From contig CAVWVW010000003.1 of assembly GCA_963758555.1 (NCBI GenBank), positions 1,674,001 to 1,738,000 on the forward strand: a stretch of 64,000 bases of DNA, in the 5' to 3' direction. Below the pieces are notes generated by a model. That model was not told the DNA's origin and did no database searches. It worked only from the letters and a program-made list of their open reading frames with translations. This document shows, piece by piece, positions 32,320-42,019 of this stretch (its first letter is position 1; every line of letters begins with the position of its first letter). Position numbers and translations under genes: made by a program. This stretch comes from CAIUMH01 sp963758555 (GTDB lineage: Bacteria > Actinomycetota > Acidimicrobiia > Acidimicrobiales > RAAP-2).

Positions 32320-33816
32320 TCAGCTGAGCCACTGGTGAGCGGTTCGCTCCACCCTCTTCCATGAGGACCGCCAACCCTTGCGGTGCCGTGCTTGTCGATG
32401 ACTCTGCTCGGCGGCCTGCCTCCCTGCCACGAAGGCCACGAGGGCGGTTGCTCGCTGTGCCCGCTCCCCCAGCCACGCCTCTGCCACGACGGCGTCATGG
32501 TGCTGGCCGAGCTGTGATTGGAGCGCCTCAGCCGCCTCCGCCAGTCGTGCTGCCCGTTCGCCGGCAACAGGCTTCGACGCCTCGGCCACGTAGCGAACCT
32601 GCTTGGCGTGGATCCGTATCTTGTGGAGCTGTTGGTTCGAGGGGTGCTTGCCGGCCTTGCGGGCCTGCTTCCGCAGCGCCTTCACCGGTGCCTTGACGAT
32701 CCCCTTGAGCTCTTTCGACGCCTTGTGACCTGAGCCTCTCCCCACGTAGGGCGGGTGTGTCGCCGCCGCGGCAAGGTCGTCGAGGAGGTCGAGATACCGC
32801 TCGCTCGAGACCATGGCGACCACGTCGTCGATTGCCTGGAACCGCTGCGCTTCGAGCTCCAGGCGAAGCGAACGCGATCCTGGCGTCTCGTCTTCGGCCG
32901 CACCCCTCTGGAGACCGAGGCCCTCCGCCAGCACGTCGGCGTCTCGCACCTCGCCGAGCGTGCCACCTACCCACTTGAGCTCAGCGCGCGTCATGGCGAC
33001 CCACCGAGGGTCGAGCAACGACCCGAAGCTCTTGAGGTCGGAGCGGAGCCGCCGAGTTGCCACCCGAGTCTGATGGATCGCCTCACTAGAGGGTTCCGCG
33101 CCCAGTCGCAAGAGGTACTCGTGGTCAAGGATCTTGCCGAGCCCTCGCTGGATGCTGGCCTGGACCACCTCACCGATGCTCGAGCCTGCGCTCAGGACGA
33201 CGTCGTCGCTCGTGGCGCTCGGATCGAGAGCATGGGCAAGCTTCACCGGTTGCTCATCAACCCACGCGCCAGCATCTCGGAGCATCGTGTCGCAGCTCTC
33301 GAGGAAGTCTTCGTCGGCACCCTCGAGCTCAACCTCGATCTGTCGGAAGGTCGCTCCGTCGCGCGGTCCGCCGTGGATGGTCACGAGGTCATCATCCACC
33401 TCGGCCAGCTGGTGTTCGATGCTCTCGATGCTGAGTCGCTGACGCTCGGTCTGGAGGGACGCCAGCATCTTGAGCGGTGCGCCGCGCAGGATCCCCTGCA
33501 GGATGCCCTCGACGCCGGCAGGGAGCACTGCGATCGGCCCATCCCACTCCAGCTCGGCTCGCTCCAACGAGACCTCGGTCGATCCCCGGGGCAGCTTGAG
33601 CGTCCAAGTCCCTCGAGCCTCACCTTCGCCCGTTCTGTGCCGCAGCGTGATGCGTCGACGCCACAGTCGATGATCAGGTGTGTCGAAGTAGGTGGCTCGG
33701 AGGCTCTGGTCAGGCAGGCGTCGGACTCGTGCGCCGAGGTCGCTCAGGTCGGGCAAGACGAACTCCTCCGATGCCGCCAGCTTCAGCTCGTGCTCCACGC
33801 CGTCTTGGGCCATCAA
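32320..33816 (-). CDS. CYTH-CHAD domain protein
   Basis: 498 residues. The N-terminal CYTH domain begins with the ExExK motif in VEHELKLAAS and has alternating charged strands (YFDTPDHRLWRRRITLRHR, WTLKLPRG) of the triphosphate tunnel. From about residue 225 the CHAD domain follows, with conserved His and basic helices (IHQTRVATRRLRSDLKSF, LHKIRIHAKQVRYVAEA, QLGQHHDAVVAEAWL). CHAD domains bind polyphosphate, and CYTH domains act on triphosphates, so the protein probably handles inorganic polyphosphate. It converges with the VOC gene. Confidence 0.92.
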   Translation of the reverse strand: MMAQDGVEHELKLAASEEFVLPDLSDLGARVRRLPDQSLRATYFDTPDHRLWRRRITLRHRTGEGEARGTWTLKLPRGSTEVSLERAELEWDGPIAVLPAGVEGILQGILRGAPLKMLASLQTERQRLSIESIEHQLAEVDDDLVTIHGGPRDGATFRQIEVELEGADEDFLESCDTMLRDAGAWVDEQPVKLAHALDPSATSDDVVLSAGSSIGEVVQASIQRGLGKILDHEYLLRLGAEPSSEAIHQTRVATRRLRSDLKSFGSLLDPRWVAMTRAELKWVGGTLGEVRDADVLAEGLGLQRGAAEDETPGSRSLRLELEAQRFQAIDDVVAMVSSERYLDLLDDLAAAATHPPYVGRGSGHKASKELKGIVKAPVKALRKQARKAGKHPSNQQLHKIRIHAKQVRYVAEASKPVAGERAARLAEAAEALQSQLGQHHDAVVAEAWLGERAQRATALVAFVAGRQAAEQSHRQARHRKGWRSSWKRVERTAHQWLS

Positions 33817-33932
33817 CCAGGTCTACCCGATTCGCCTCCCTTCAAGCCTCGAGGTCGCCCCATCTGCCCGACGCGCCGTGGCTGCGGCCTCGTCGATGCG
33901 TGGAGCGCCCCGCTTGCGGGTAGAGCCACAAG

Positions 33933-34694
33933 ATGGGACGACCGACCATCGGGATCACGACTCGCACCATCATGGAGGCCAATCGTGCTCTCGATGGCGC
34001 GAGCGTGGAGTACGCGGAGGCGATCGCACGCGCCGGAGGCGTCCCGGTCCAGCTGCCAGGTCGGCTGCGGCCCGTGCACCGCGAGGTCCTCGGAGCTGTC
34101 GATGCGCTCGTCCTGACCGGAGGAGGTGACGTCGATCCCCGCCTCTACGGCGAGCGGCCCTCCAGCGCCGTCGGCGGTGTGGACCCTGCACGCGACGAGT
34201 GGGAGCTCGAGCTGACGAAGCAAGCAGTCGACGAGTCGATCCCGCTCCTCGCCATCTGCCGTGGCTGCCAGATCCTCAACGTAGCCAGAGGAGGCACCCT
34301 CATCCAAGACCTCCCGACGGTGACGTCGAGCAACCACCTCGTCCTTGGCTCTCGCGACGTGATCAGTCATCAGGTCCAGATCCAACCGGGCTCTCGGCTT
34401 GCCGAGATCGTGGGATCCGACGACCTCGAGGTCAACTCCATCCATCACCAGGCCGTGGACGCACCGGGCCTCGCTGTTGAGGTCGGCGCACGCTCGACCG
34501 ACGGCGTCATCGAGAGCATCGAGCTCGAGGGTCCGCCAGCCCTCGGCGTCCAATGGCACCCAGAGGACCTCCAAGGTCGACCTCGTCACGAGCTGCTCTT
34601 TGAGTGGCTCGTCGAGGAGGCCAACGAGCTCGCCCTGCGACGTGCGGCGGGTGAGGGCTCGCTCTCGGGCGCCGGAGGTCGCCAGCATGGCTGA
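33933..34694 (+). CDS. Gamma-glutamyl hydrolase of peptidase family C26 (PuuD-like)
   Basis: 253 residues. The class I glutamine-amidotransferase fold is visible: IGITTRTIME, LTGGGDVDPRLYGE, the nucleophile elbow LAICRGCQILNVARGG (Cys109), and the His-Glu pair in GVQWHPEDLQ. PuuD-type enzymes cut gamma-glutamyl bonds. Its last 8 bases overlap the start of a gamma-glutamyl ligase gene, which suggests the two turn over a gamma-glutamyl compound together. Confidence 0.9.
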   Translation: MGRPTIGITTRTIMEANRALDGASVEYAEAIARAGGVPVQLPGRLRPVHREVLGAVDALVLTGGGDVDPRLYGERPSSAVGGVDPARDEWELELTKQAVDESIPLLAICRGCQILNVARGGTLIQDLPTVTSSNHLVLGSRDVISHQVQIQPGSRLAEIVGSDDLEVNSIHHQAVDAPGLAVEVGARSTDGVIESIELEGPPALGVQWHPEDLQGRPRHELLFEWLVEEANELALRRAAGEGSLSGAGGRQHG

Positions 34695-35815
34695 GGCCGA
34701 GGTCCGCGTCGATGAGATCGACGTCGGCGTCGAAGAGGAGTTCTTCCTCGTCGATGACACCACCGGAGAGCTGGCGCCTCGAATCGACAGCGTGATCAAG
34801 CCGGCGGAGGCGATGGCTGGCGACCAGGCCCAAGCGGAGCTCCACCGGGCACAGATCGAGCTCGCCTCGACCCCGTGCCACACGCTCGACGCCCTTCGCT
34901 CCGATCTCCTGAGCCTCAGAGGCAAGCTCGTGACCGCTGCGGCGTCTCGGCACTGCTCGGTCGTCGCATCGGGGACGTACCCGGGGAAGATGGGGCGCGC
35001 AGGGCGGTTGATCACCCCCCACGAGCGCTATGAGGAGATGGAGCGCACCAACCAGATCCTGGTTCGCGAGCAGGCGATCTGCGGGTGCCACATCCACGTC
35101 ACTGCGCCGCACGTCGGCAGGCAGGGTGCAGACGATGAACACGCTGAGGCGCTGGCTGCCGAGCTTGCTCGCCCTCTCCGCCAACTCGCCGTTCTGGGAA
35201 GAGGAGGACACGGGCTTCGCCAGCTACCGGACTGAGGTGTGGGCGCGCTGGCCGACGGCGGGGCCGATCGGCGAGTTCTCCTCTGATGACGAGTACGACG
35301 AGCTCGTGAGGCAGCTCGTCGAGGCCGGCGTCATGCTCGACGAGGGGATGGCCTACTGGGACATCCGACCTTCCAAGCGCTTTCCCACCTTGGAGATTCG
35401 CATCGCTGACGTCATGACCGACGTCGACACGGCGGTGATGGTCGCGGCGTTGGCACGTGCGCTCGTCGTCACCTGCTCGAGGTGCGAGCAGCCGGCACCC
35501 AGCCTTCGGCCCGAGCTCCTCAAGGCTGCGACCTGGAGGGCCGCCGTCTCAGGGCTCTCTGGTACCTTGCTCGACCCCGCCAGCGGCCATGCTCGACCGG
35601 CGCGTCTTGCCATCGATGAGCTGCTGACCCACGTGACGCCCGAGCTGGAGGCTCGTGGTGAGCTCGACCAGGTTGTCGCCAAGATCGATGAGCTCTTCGC
35701 CGGCGGCACGGGGGCAGAGCAGCAGCGGCAGGCCTTCGAACGCCGCCACCAGCTCTCAGACGTCATCGAGAGCTGCACCCTTGGCTCCCACGGCGAAGCC
35801 CCTCGCGGCGGCTGA
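34687..35815 (+). pseudogene. Glutamate-cysteine ligase-type (GCS2/YbdK) carboxylate-amine ligase, one-base frameshift
   Basis: ATG 34687 starts inside the preceding hydrolase gene. The first frame reads VGVEEEFFLVDDTTGEL, IELASTPCHTLDALRSDL and CGCHIHVTAP. Near 35117-35126 the frame changes by one base and continues as RVQTMNTLRRWLPSLLALSANSPFW, ASYRTEVWARWPTAGP and the C-terminal WDIRPSKRFPTLEIRIADV. Joined length is about 375 residues, as in YbdK/EgtA relatives. All conserved blocks remain, and the extra base lies in GGCAGGCAGGG. Such ligases couple glutamate to an amine, often cysteine, with ATP. Confidence 0.85.
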
Positions 35816-35982
35816 GCGCAGCCCGCTGACAACAACCGCCGAGGCCGTGGGGAGTCGCGCACGTTGAGAGGCCAGCACGGTGGATGCACAGATCTTCGGT
35901 CCTGTGGGGGCGCCGAGCACCGAACGGGCGGTGGTGGGGGCAGCGTTGATCGCCCTCTGGGCGTTCCCTCCGGCTGGTGCGC

Positions 35983-36648
35983 TCAAGAGCACAACGCTGC
36001 GAGCGGTGAGCTCTCAAAGTGAAGTCGCAGCTCGTTGACGTCGCGGTAGACGTGCAGGGCACCGGCACCGCGCAGCTCGCTCCTGCTGGAACCTCCCGAT
36101 TCGACCGCCACACAGCCGATCCCTGCCGCGAGCGCAGCCCTCACGTCCCACACGCTGTCGCCGATGGCGAGCGTGCGGGACGGATCCATCGAGGCTGCCT
36201 CCATCGCCTTCAGGAAGACCTCCGGATCCGGCTTTGAAGACGAGATGTCGTCTGCTGTCGTCTTGGCGTCCAGGAACTCATCCACGTCAAGGATCTTGAG
36301 AATCGACGCCAGCTCCTCCGAGGGAGACGACGTTGCCAACGCGGTGGCCAGACCTCTTTGGTGCACCGTGGCGACCAGCCTCTTCGCCCCGGGAAAGGCT
36401 CGCACCTCCCCCAGCAAGTCGTGATAGCGCTCGGAACGGACCTTCTCGGCTTCGGGGCATTCATGACCCAACAGCTCGGGGATGAGATTGTCGCCTCCCA
36501 TGCCGACGAGTCGGTGGATCGCGTTCATCGGGGCCCACTCGCCCACGTCCCTCAGGGCTCGAGACCACGCCAAGGTGTGGAGGTAGTTGGAGTCAACCAA
36601 CGTCCCGTCGACGTCGAACAGCACACCTGGTCTCCCCTGGCTACCCAC
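35983..36648 (-). CDS. HAD-superfamily phosphatase (phosphoglycolate-phosphatase-like)
   Basis: 221 residues. The HAD motifs are FDVDGTLVDSN (nucleophile and acid Asp), LATSSPSEE (motif II Ser), KPDPEVFLKA (motif III Lys) and AIGDSVWDVRAALAAG (motif IV Asp). A four-helix cap between motifs I and II (WSRALRDVG to the GGDNLIPEL region) is subclass I, as in beta-phosphoglucomutase and phosphoglycolate phosphatases. Substrate unknown. Confidence 0.9.
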   Translation of the reverse strand: MGSQGRPGVLFDVDGTLVDSNYLHTLAWSRALRDVGEWAPMNAIHRLVGMGGDNLIPELLGHECPEAEKVRSERYHDLLGEVRAFPGAKRLVATVHQRGLATALATSSPSEELASILKILDVDEFLDAKTTADDISSSKPDPEVFLKAMEAASMDPSRTLAIGDSVWDVRAALAAGIGCVAVESGGSSRSELRGAGALHVYRDVNELRLHFESSPLAALCS

Positions 36649-36898
36649 AGCGGTGCTCCCCTCTCGACGCCGTGAGGCGTCCTGGCCGAGACGTCGCGCC
36701 AGCGCAGAGCGTCATCTCAGGAAGACCCCACAGCCCAGAGTGACCGCACAACGCAGGCCGGTGTCATGGTGAAGGCGATGCCCATCTGAGCGCGATCACA
36801 AACGAGGCGGCTGAGAGCGGCGGGCCCCACGACGACGACCTCGCAGGGCACGGCCAAGCGCTCACAAACCTGGACCGCCCGAAGGGGTCAAGGCCAAC

Positions 36899-36974
36899 TG
36901 GCAGTCCCAACGGGATTCGAACCCGTGTCTCCACCTTGAGAGGGTGATGTCCTAGGCCTCTAGACGATGGGACC
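36899..36974 (-). tRNA. tRNA-Glu (anticodon CTC)
   Basis: The complement folds as a 76-base tRNA with encoded CCA. The 5' acceptor strand is GGTCCCA, the anticodon loop is CTCTCAA (anticodon CTC, reading GAG), the T loop is GGGTTCGAATCCC, and TGGGACT-G-CCA closes the 3' end. The first acceptor pair is G-T. Confidence 0.93.
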
Positions 36975-37004
36975 GTGACGACACCTTGTTGAAGGGCGTC
37001 GCAG

Positions 37005-37076
37005 CTCGGGGGGAAGGACTCGAACCCTCAATAACTGGACCAGAACCAGTCGTGTTGCCGATTACACCACCCCCGA
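37005..37076 (-). tRNA. tRNA-Gln (anticodon CTG)
   Basis: A 72-base tRNA on the complement: acceptor TCGGGGG, D arm with GTGTAATCGGCAACAC, anticodon stem-loop ACTGG-TTCTGGT-CCAGT (anticodon CTG, reading CAG), T arm with GGTTCGAGTCC and acceptor CCCCCGA. CCA is not encoded, unlike the neighbouring tRNA-Glu. Confidence 0.93.
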
Positions 37077-37125
37077 AAGGTGGAATAGCGATCATAACCG
37101 ACCTGACCCGCACCTCCCGTGGGTC

Positions 37126-37749
37126 TCAAGACCCGGGATGCCCCAGGCTCGAGAGCAGTCCGTATCCGAAGATCCGACCAGCTGCCACCGCCACGGTCTC
37201 CTTGGCGAAGTAGGGCAGCCTCCCCCACCCCGCGATGGGCGAGCTCGTGGTCGGATCGGGCGAGGGCTCGAACCCGAACGTCGACGCGATCGCCATCGCT
37301 CGATCCTCGTGAAACGGGTCGGTCACCACCAAGACGGTCTTGACGCCTCGCGCCTTGAGCTCCGGAGCGACGCTGCCCATGTTCTCGTAGGTGTCCGAGC
37401 CGCCGCCGAGCACGATCGCCGTCTCGGGCACCCCTCGAGCGTGGAGGTACGCCGCCGAGACGCCCGCTTCGGTGTGCGAGTCGCCTGCCAGCTTCGACCC
37501 CGTGACCGCCACCACCGGCGCTCGCCCCTCGTTGTACAGCGCGAGAGCCTCATCGAGACGAGCCTCGAGATCAGGCGATGGTCGCCCGTCGTACTCCGCG
37601 GAGCCGAAGACCACGATGGCGTCGGCCTTCGACGTGGAGCGCTCTCGGCTGGTCAGCCACACCTGGAGACCGGTGATGGCCACGTAGCCGACGATCACAG
37701 CCAAGGAGACGGCCATGACTCGGATGGCGAGCTTGATCGGGAAGAGCAT
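37126..37749 (-). CDS. YdcF-like (ElyC/SanA/YdcF) membrane-anchored protein
   Basis: 207 residues. One N-terminal membrane helix (IRVMAVSLAVIVGYVAITGL) precedes a DUF218 domain: ADAIVVFGSAEYDGRPSPDLEARLDEAL, VVAVTGSKL, the E-G-x-S.. loop HTEAGVSAAYL, and VLVVTDPFHEDRAMAIA. Proteins of this family affect cell-envelope integrity; their reaction is not known. Its start overlaps the gltX stop (ATGA). Confidence 0.87.
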   Translation of the reverse strand: MLFPIKLAIRVMAVSLAVIVGYVAITGLQVWLTSRERSTSKADAIVVFGSAEYDGRPSPDLEARLDEALALYNEGRAPVVAVTGSKLAGDSHTEAGVSAAYLHARGVPETAIVLGGGSDTYENMGSVAPELKARGVKTVLVVTDPFHEDRAMAIASTFGFEPSPDPTTSSPIAGWGRLPYFAKETVAVAAGRIFGYGLLSSLGHPGS

Positions 37750-39192
37750 CAGGGCGCGAGGAGGCCGAGCGCCCCTTCGAGGCGGCGGAGCACCTCAGCG
37801 CGCCCGAGGGCGACCAGCGACTCGAACAGCGGTGGACCGACGGAGCGACCCGTCACCGCCACCCGGATGGGAGCCTGGGTGATCCGGAGCTTGTACCCGA
37901 GCGCGTCGCCGAGCGCCAAGGTCTCGGCGTGGAGCGCCTCGGCGGTGAACTCGCAGGTCGCGTAGACGCGCGACCGCCGCCTCGAGGATCGGACGAGCCC
38001 GCTCGTCACCCGTGATGGCCTTGGTCAGCGCCGCGTCGTCGAAGGCAGGGTCCTCCAAGAACAGAAAGTCGACCATGGCGGGGGTCTCGCTCAGCATCGA
38101 GATCCGCTCTTGGACGAGCGGCGCCATCGAGCGGAACACCGCCTCGTCGAAGCGCTCTGGTGGCCACGGAGGGGCGGAGCCGTCCGGGTGCCACGGTGCT
38201 CGATCGGGATCGATCCAGGGCATCGCCGCCTCGACGAACGCGTCGGTGCTCAGCGCGCGCAGGTACTCCCCGTTCATGTGCGTCAGCTTGGCTACGTCGA
38301 AGAACGCTGGTGCATGGTGGACGTCTTCGAGGCGGAACTCCTCGACGAGCTCTGCTCGGGTGACGATCTCTCGCTCGCCCTTCGGGCTCCATCCCAAGAG
38401 GGCGAGGTAGTTCACGAACGCGTCGGGCAGGTAGCCCTGATCTCGGTAGGTCTCGACGGCCACAGGATCTCGACGCTTGGAGAGCTTCTTGCGCTGCTCG
38501 TTCACCAACATGGGCAGATGAGCGAAGCTCGGCACCTCGATCGGTCGATCCACCGCGTCGAGCGCCGCCCAGAGCAGCAGCTGCTTGGGCGTGGTGGGCA
38601 GCAGGTCTTCACCGCGGATGACGTGGGTGATCGCCATGTCGCGGTCGTCGATGACGTTGGCCAAGGCGAACAGCGGGCTCCCCGAGGATTTGACCGCGAC
38701 GAAGTCGTCCATGGACTCGTGTGGGAACGTCACCGTGCCCCTGATGAGATCGTGGACCACGGTCTCGCCGTCGTGGGGCATCCGAAAGCGCAGCGCCGTC
38801 TCTGGGCTTCGAGCCACGCCGCGGTCACGGCAGAAGCCGTCGTAGCCGGGGGTGGCGTTGTCCTTCGTCCTCTCATCGATGGCCGCACGGGTGCAGTCGC
38901 AGGCGTAGAGGGCCCCGGCGTCGAAGAGGGCGTCAGCGAGTGCTCGGTGCCGAGGCTCGGCCTGGCTCTGAAGGAAGGGCCCCTCGTCGGCGTTCAGCCC
39001 CAGCCACGCCATCGCCGAGATGATCCCGTCGAGCCACTCGGTGCGACCTCGCTCCTCATCGGTGTCTTCGATCCGGAGCACGAAGGTCCCGCCGCTCTGT
39101 CGTGCCACGAGCCAGTTGAACAGCGAGGTGCGCGCGCTCCCGACGTGGAAGTAGCCCGTTGGTGAGGGCGCGAAACGAACACGTGGGGCCAC
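37749..39192 (-). pseudogene. gltX: Glutamyl-tRNA synthetase, C-terminal one-base frameshift
   Basis: GTG start at 39192. VRFAPSPTGYFHVGSART carries the HIGH-type signature (HVGS), and the KMSKS-type loop is KLSKRRDPV. The catalytic domain is complete, and the anticodon-binding part reads on to ILEAAVAR near 37970. There the frame changes by one base and continues as VYATCEFTAEALH, KLRITQAPIRVAVTGRSVGPPLFESL to the stop at 37749, the normal GltX end. The restored protein is about 480 residues. Because gltX is essential, this break is almost certainly a sequencing indel. The ferredoxin gene ends 8 bases upstream and ydcF overlaps downstream. Confidence 0.92.
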
Positions 39193-39200
39193 CGAGGTGC

Positions 39201-39395
39201 TCAGTCGTCAGCGATCGAGATCGCACCGGTCGGGCAGCTCTCGACTGCCTCGAGGACCAGGGCACGATTCGCTTCCGCCGGGTGCTCGTCGAGCACGTAG
39301 AGGAAGCCGTCGTCGCGAACCTCGAAGAGCTTCGGAGCGATGCCCATGCACACGGCGTTCGACTCGCAACGATCGAAGTCCACCACAATGTTCAT
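39201..39395 (-). CDS. Ferredoxin, [3Fe-4S] type
   Basis: 64 residues, the size of small actinobacterial ferredoxins. The cluster cysteines are Cys10, Cys16 and Cys54 (DRCESNAVCMG and ESCPTGAI). The position between Cys10 and Cys16 that holds the extra ligand of 4Fe-4S proteins is Asn13, which points to a 3Fe-4S cluster. Such ferredoxins feed P450s; one P450 is encoded at 2448-3740 but is far away. It lies 8 bases before gltX. Confidence 0.9.
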   Translation of the reverse strand: MNIVVDFDRCESNAVCMGIAPKLFEVRDDGFLYVLDEHPAEANRALVLEAVESCPTGAISIADD

Positions 39396-39487
39396 GCTCG
39401 GCCTCCACTGCCCACACCCAACGCACCGTTGTCGGTTCGGCTGACCAGCCTACCGGCGAGGCCCCCGTGGCTCGGTGCCGCCCTGCC

Positions 39488-40981
39488 TCAGGATGATGAC
39501 GAGGGAGGCGTGAGCTCGCCGGCCTCGGCCAGCAGCTCTTCTAAGAAGACGGGGTCCGAGAGGATGGGGACGTCGGCCAAGAAGAGCTTGCCGTAGCGCT
39601 CGAAGTACATGAGCTGCTTGGCCAGCAAGAAGTAGCCCCGATCGAAGTCGCTCATCAAGCCACCGGTGTCGGTGGCCATCTTGTGGATGCGGCGCTGAAG
39701 CCGGAACCTGCGCAGCACGGCGAGGAGCGAGCGGCTCTCGAACTCGACGCCGTGGGCCTCAGCCACCTTGAGCTGGGTGGCGGTCATCATCTCGGCGATG
39801 CTCACCTCGCCAAAGGGCCGCAGCAGGATCGGCTCGATCATCGAGCGCATGAACGCTGCGAGCTGCGCATCATCCATGCCCATCGCCTCGCCGATGGCGG
39901 GACCGTAGGTCTTGATCAGATGCGACGTCACGTCGCTCCACGCGTCTTCGTCGCCCAGGATCGCCGCCAGCAGCCGACAGAGGAACCAGTGCGTCTCGTC
40001 GTCGAGGCGCCCGACGATCCCCCAGTCGATGACCCCGATCTTGCCGTCTCGGCACATGAGCAGGTTCCCGGCGTGCACGTCACCATGGAACATCCGGTAC
40101 TTCACCGTCATCAGGAAGAAGCCGCGGATGAGCTGCTCGATGAGCGGCGCAGGATCGACGTCGAGCTCGCTCAGCGCCGCCAGGTCATCGATCGGCACAC
40201 CGTCGAGCAGCTCCATGGTCAGGACGTTCGGGCCGGACAGCTCGGGGTACGGCTCGGGAACGGCGATGAGGTCGAGGCCCGAGCGCCGGTTGAGCTCGCG
40301 AAAGACGCTGAGCGCCCGCGCTTCGTTGCGCAGGTCCATCTCCTCGCCGATCTGGAGTCGAAAGCCGTCGAGCTGCTGAAGGATCGCACCCGCGGTCTGG
40401 GCACCGGTCTGGCGAGAGAGCAGCTCGAAGATGGGCTCCATCAGGTCGAGGTCAGTGGCGACGAGATCGACGATGCCCGGTCGCAGGACCTTGACCGCCA
40501 CCTCGCGACCGTCGTGGAGGACCGCCCGGTGCACCACCGCGATCGACGCTCGCCCAATCGGCACAGGGTCGAACGACCGATAGGCCTCTTCCAGGCTGGC
40601 GCCGAGATCGGCCTCGACCTGGAGGCGGACCGCGGGGAAGGGGACCATCGGGCCGGTGTCGAGACTCGAACGGAACTCGTCGGCCAGCTCGTCGCCGAAG
40701 AGGCCGGGTGAGGACGCCAAGATCTGTCCGAACTTGGTGAAGGTGCCGCCCACGTCGTCGAAGGCCAAGCGGAGGGGCCGGGCCAGCCGCTCAGGGGGCA
40801 GCGGGCCTTGTCGAGCCTGGCGAGCCTGCTCGAGGGCCACGGGCGCGAAGCGCTTCGAGAATGCGGCGGCCACGACGGCGCTGCGCCGGGCCAGCGCTGC
40901 TTTGGTCGGCGTGGGCAGGTGCCGTGGGTGGTAGCGGAGCGGATCGCCCTCGATCGGAGCGAGGCGATGGGCGTCGGTCAC
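39488..40981 (-). CDS. AarF/UbiB (ABC1)-family atypical kinase
   Basis: 497 residues from a GTG start. Family signatures include LARPLRLAFDDVGGTFTKFGQILASSPGLF (the KxGQ-type motif), AVVHRAVLHDGREVAVKVLRPGI with the ATP-site Lys, LTMELLDGVPI, and FHGDVHAGNLLMCRDGKIGVIDWGIVG with the catalytic HGD and metal DWG. There is no membrane helix at the C-terminus. UbiB-type proteins support quinone or lipid metabolism; in menaquinone-using actinobacteria their role is open. Confidence 0.92.
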   Translation of the reverse strand: MTDAHRLAPIEGDPLRYHPRHLPTPTKAALARRSAVVAAAFSKRFAPVALEQARQARQGPLPPERLARPLRLAFDDVGGTFTKFGQILASSPGLFGDELADEFRSSLDTGPMVPFPAVRLQVEADLGASLEEAYRSFDPVPIGRASIAVVHRAVLHDGREVAVKVLRPGIVDLVATDLDLMEPIFELLSRQTGAQTAGAILQQLDGFRLQIGEEMDLRNEARALSVFRELNRRSGLDLIAVPEPYPELSGPNVLTMELLDGVPIDDLAALSELDVDPAPLIEQLIRGFFLMTVKYRMFHGDVHAGNLLMCRDGKIGVIDWGIVGRLDDETHWFLCRLLAAILGDEDAWSDVTSHLIKTYGPAIGEAMGMDDAQLAAFMRSMIEPILLRPFGEVSIAEMMTATQLKVAEAHGVEFESRSLLAVLRRFRLQRRIHKMATDTGGLMSDFDRGYFLLAKQLMYFERYGKLFLADVPILSDPVFLEELLAEAGELTPPSSSS

Positions 40982-41095
40982 GACCCCACGATAGGGCCGA
41001 CGCCTCGCTCTCGAACGGCCGTCGTGCCGAGGTGCCGGTCTCTCGGCCAGCGCTGCCTACACTCGCCCACGGTCCCTTGAATGGAGGAAAGCACC

Positions 41096-42019
41096 GTGGA
41101 GACTCGCACACTCGGCCCCTTCGAGGTCCCGGTCATCGGCATCGGCTGCAACAACTTCGGCATGCGCCTTGATGCCGAGGGGACGAAGGAGGTGGTCGAC
41201 GCCGCGCTCGACGAGGGCTGCACCTTCTTCGACACGGCCGACATCTACGGGCCCGAGCTCTCCGAGGAGTACCTGGGCCAAGCCCTCGGCGCTCGGCGCG
41301 GCGAGGTCTTCGTGGCGACGAAGTTCGGCTCCCCCTACGCCGGTGAACCGGGTGGTGGTGCCCCGAGCTACGTGCGACACGCCTGCGAGCGAAGCCTCGA
41401 GCGTCTTGGCACCGACTACCTCGACCTCTACCAGCTCCACGTCCCTGATCCCACCGTCCCCATCGCAGAGACCATGGGAGCGCTCCACGAGCTCGTCGAC
41501 GAGGGCCTCGTGCGCTCGATCGGGTGCTCGAACGTCAGCGCGGCCCAGCTGCTCGAGGCGAACACCACCCCCTCAGTCACGAGGTTCACCAGCGTCCAGA
41601 ACGACTACTCGCTGCTCAACCGTGAGCTCGAGGCCGAGCTCTTGGCCGAGCTCGACCGCGAGGGCGTCGGGCTGCTCCCCTACTTCCCCCTGGCCAGCGG
41701 GCTGCTCACGGGCAAGTACCACAAAGGCCAGCCCCTGCCCGAGGGGACACGGCTCGCGGCGTGGCCGGCGCAGCACACCAAGCGCTGGCTCAACGACGTC
41801 GCCATGGATCAGGTCGAGGCCATCCGGGCGCTCAGCGACGACGCGGGACTCGACATGGTCACCGTCGCCTTCTCGTGGCTGCTCAGCCGCCCCCAGGTGT
41901 CGTGTGTGATCGCGGGCGCCTCGAGCCCCGCGCAGGTGGCCCAGAACGCGGCGTCCGCTGTCAGCCTCGATGACGCGCTGGTCGCAGCCCTCGACGAGCT
42001 GACGAAGACGGACGTCTAG
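41096..42019 (+). CDS. Aldo/keto reductase
   Basis: 307 residues from GTG 41096, which has a GGAGGA ribosome site 7 bases upstream; the in-frame ATG at 41081 overlaps that site and is less likely. The catalytic tetrad is visible: Asp46 and Tyr51 in FDTADIYGPE, Lys76 in FVATKFG, and His115 in DLYQLHVPD. The C-terminal FSWLLSRPQVSCVIAGASSPAQVAQN binds NADP. The substrate carbonyl is unknown. It is convergent with the pnt operon, overlapping the pntB stop by 4 bases. Confidence 0.93.
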   Translation: METRTLGPFEVPVIGIGCNNFGMRLDAEGTKEVVDAALDEGCTFFDTADIYGPELSEEYLGQALGARRGEVFVATKFGSPYAGEPGGGAPSYVRHACERSLERLGTDYLDLYQLHVPDPTVPIAETMGALHELVDEGLVRSIGCSNVSAAQLLEANTTPSVTRFTSVQNDYSLLNRELEAELLAELDREGVGLLPYFPLASGLLTGKYHKGQPLPEGTRLAAWPAQHTKRWLNDVAMDQVEAIRALSDDAGLDMVTVAFSWLLSRPQVSCVIAGASSPAQVAQNAASAVSLDDALVAALDELTKTDV

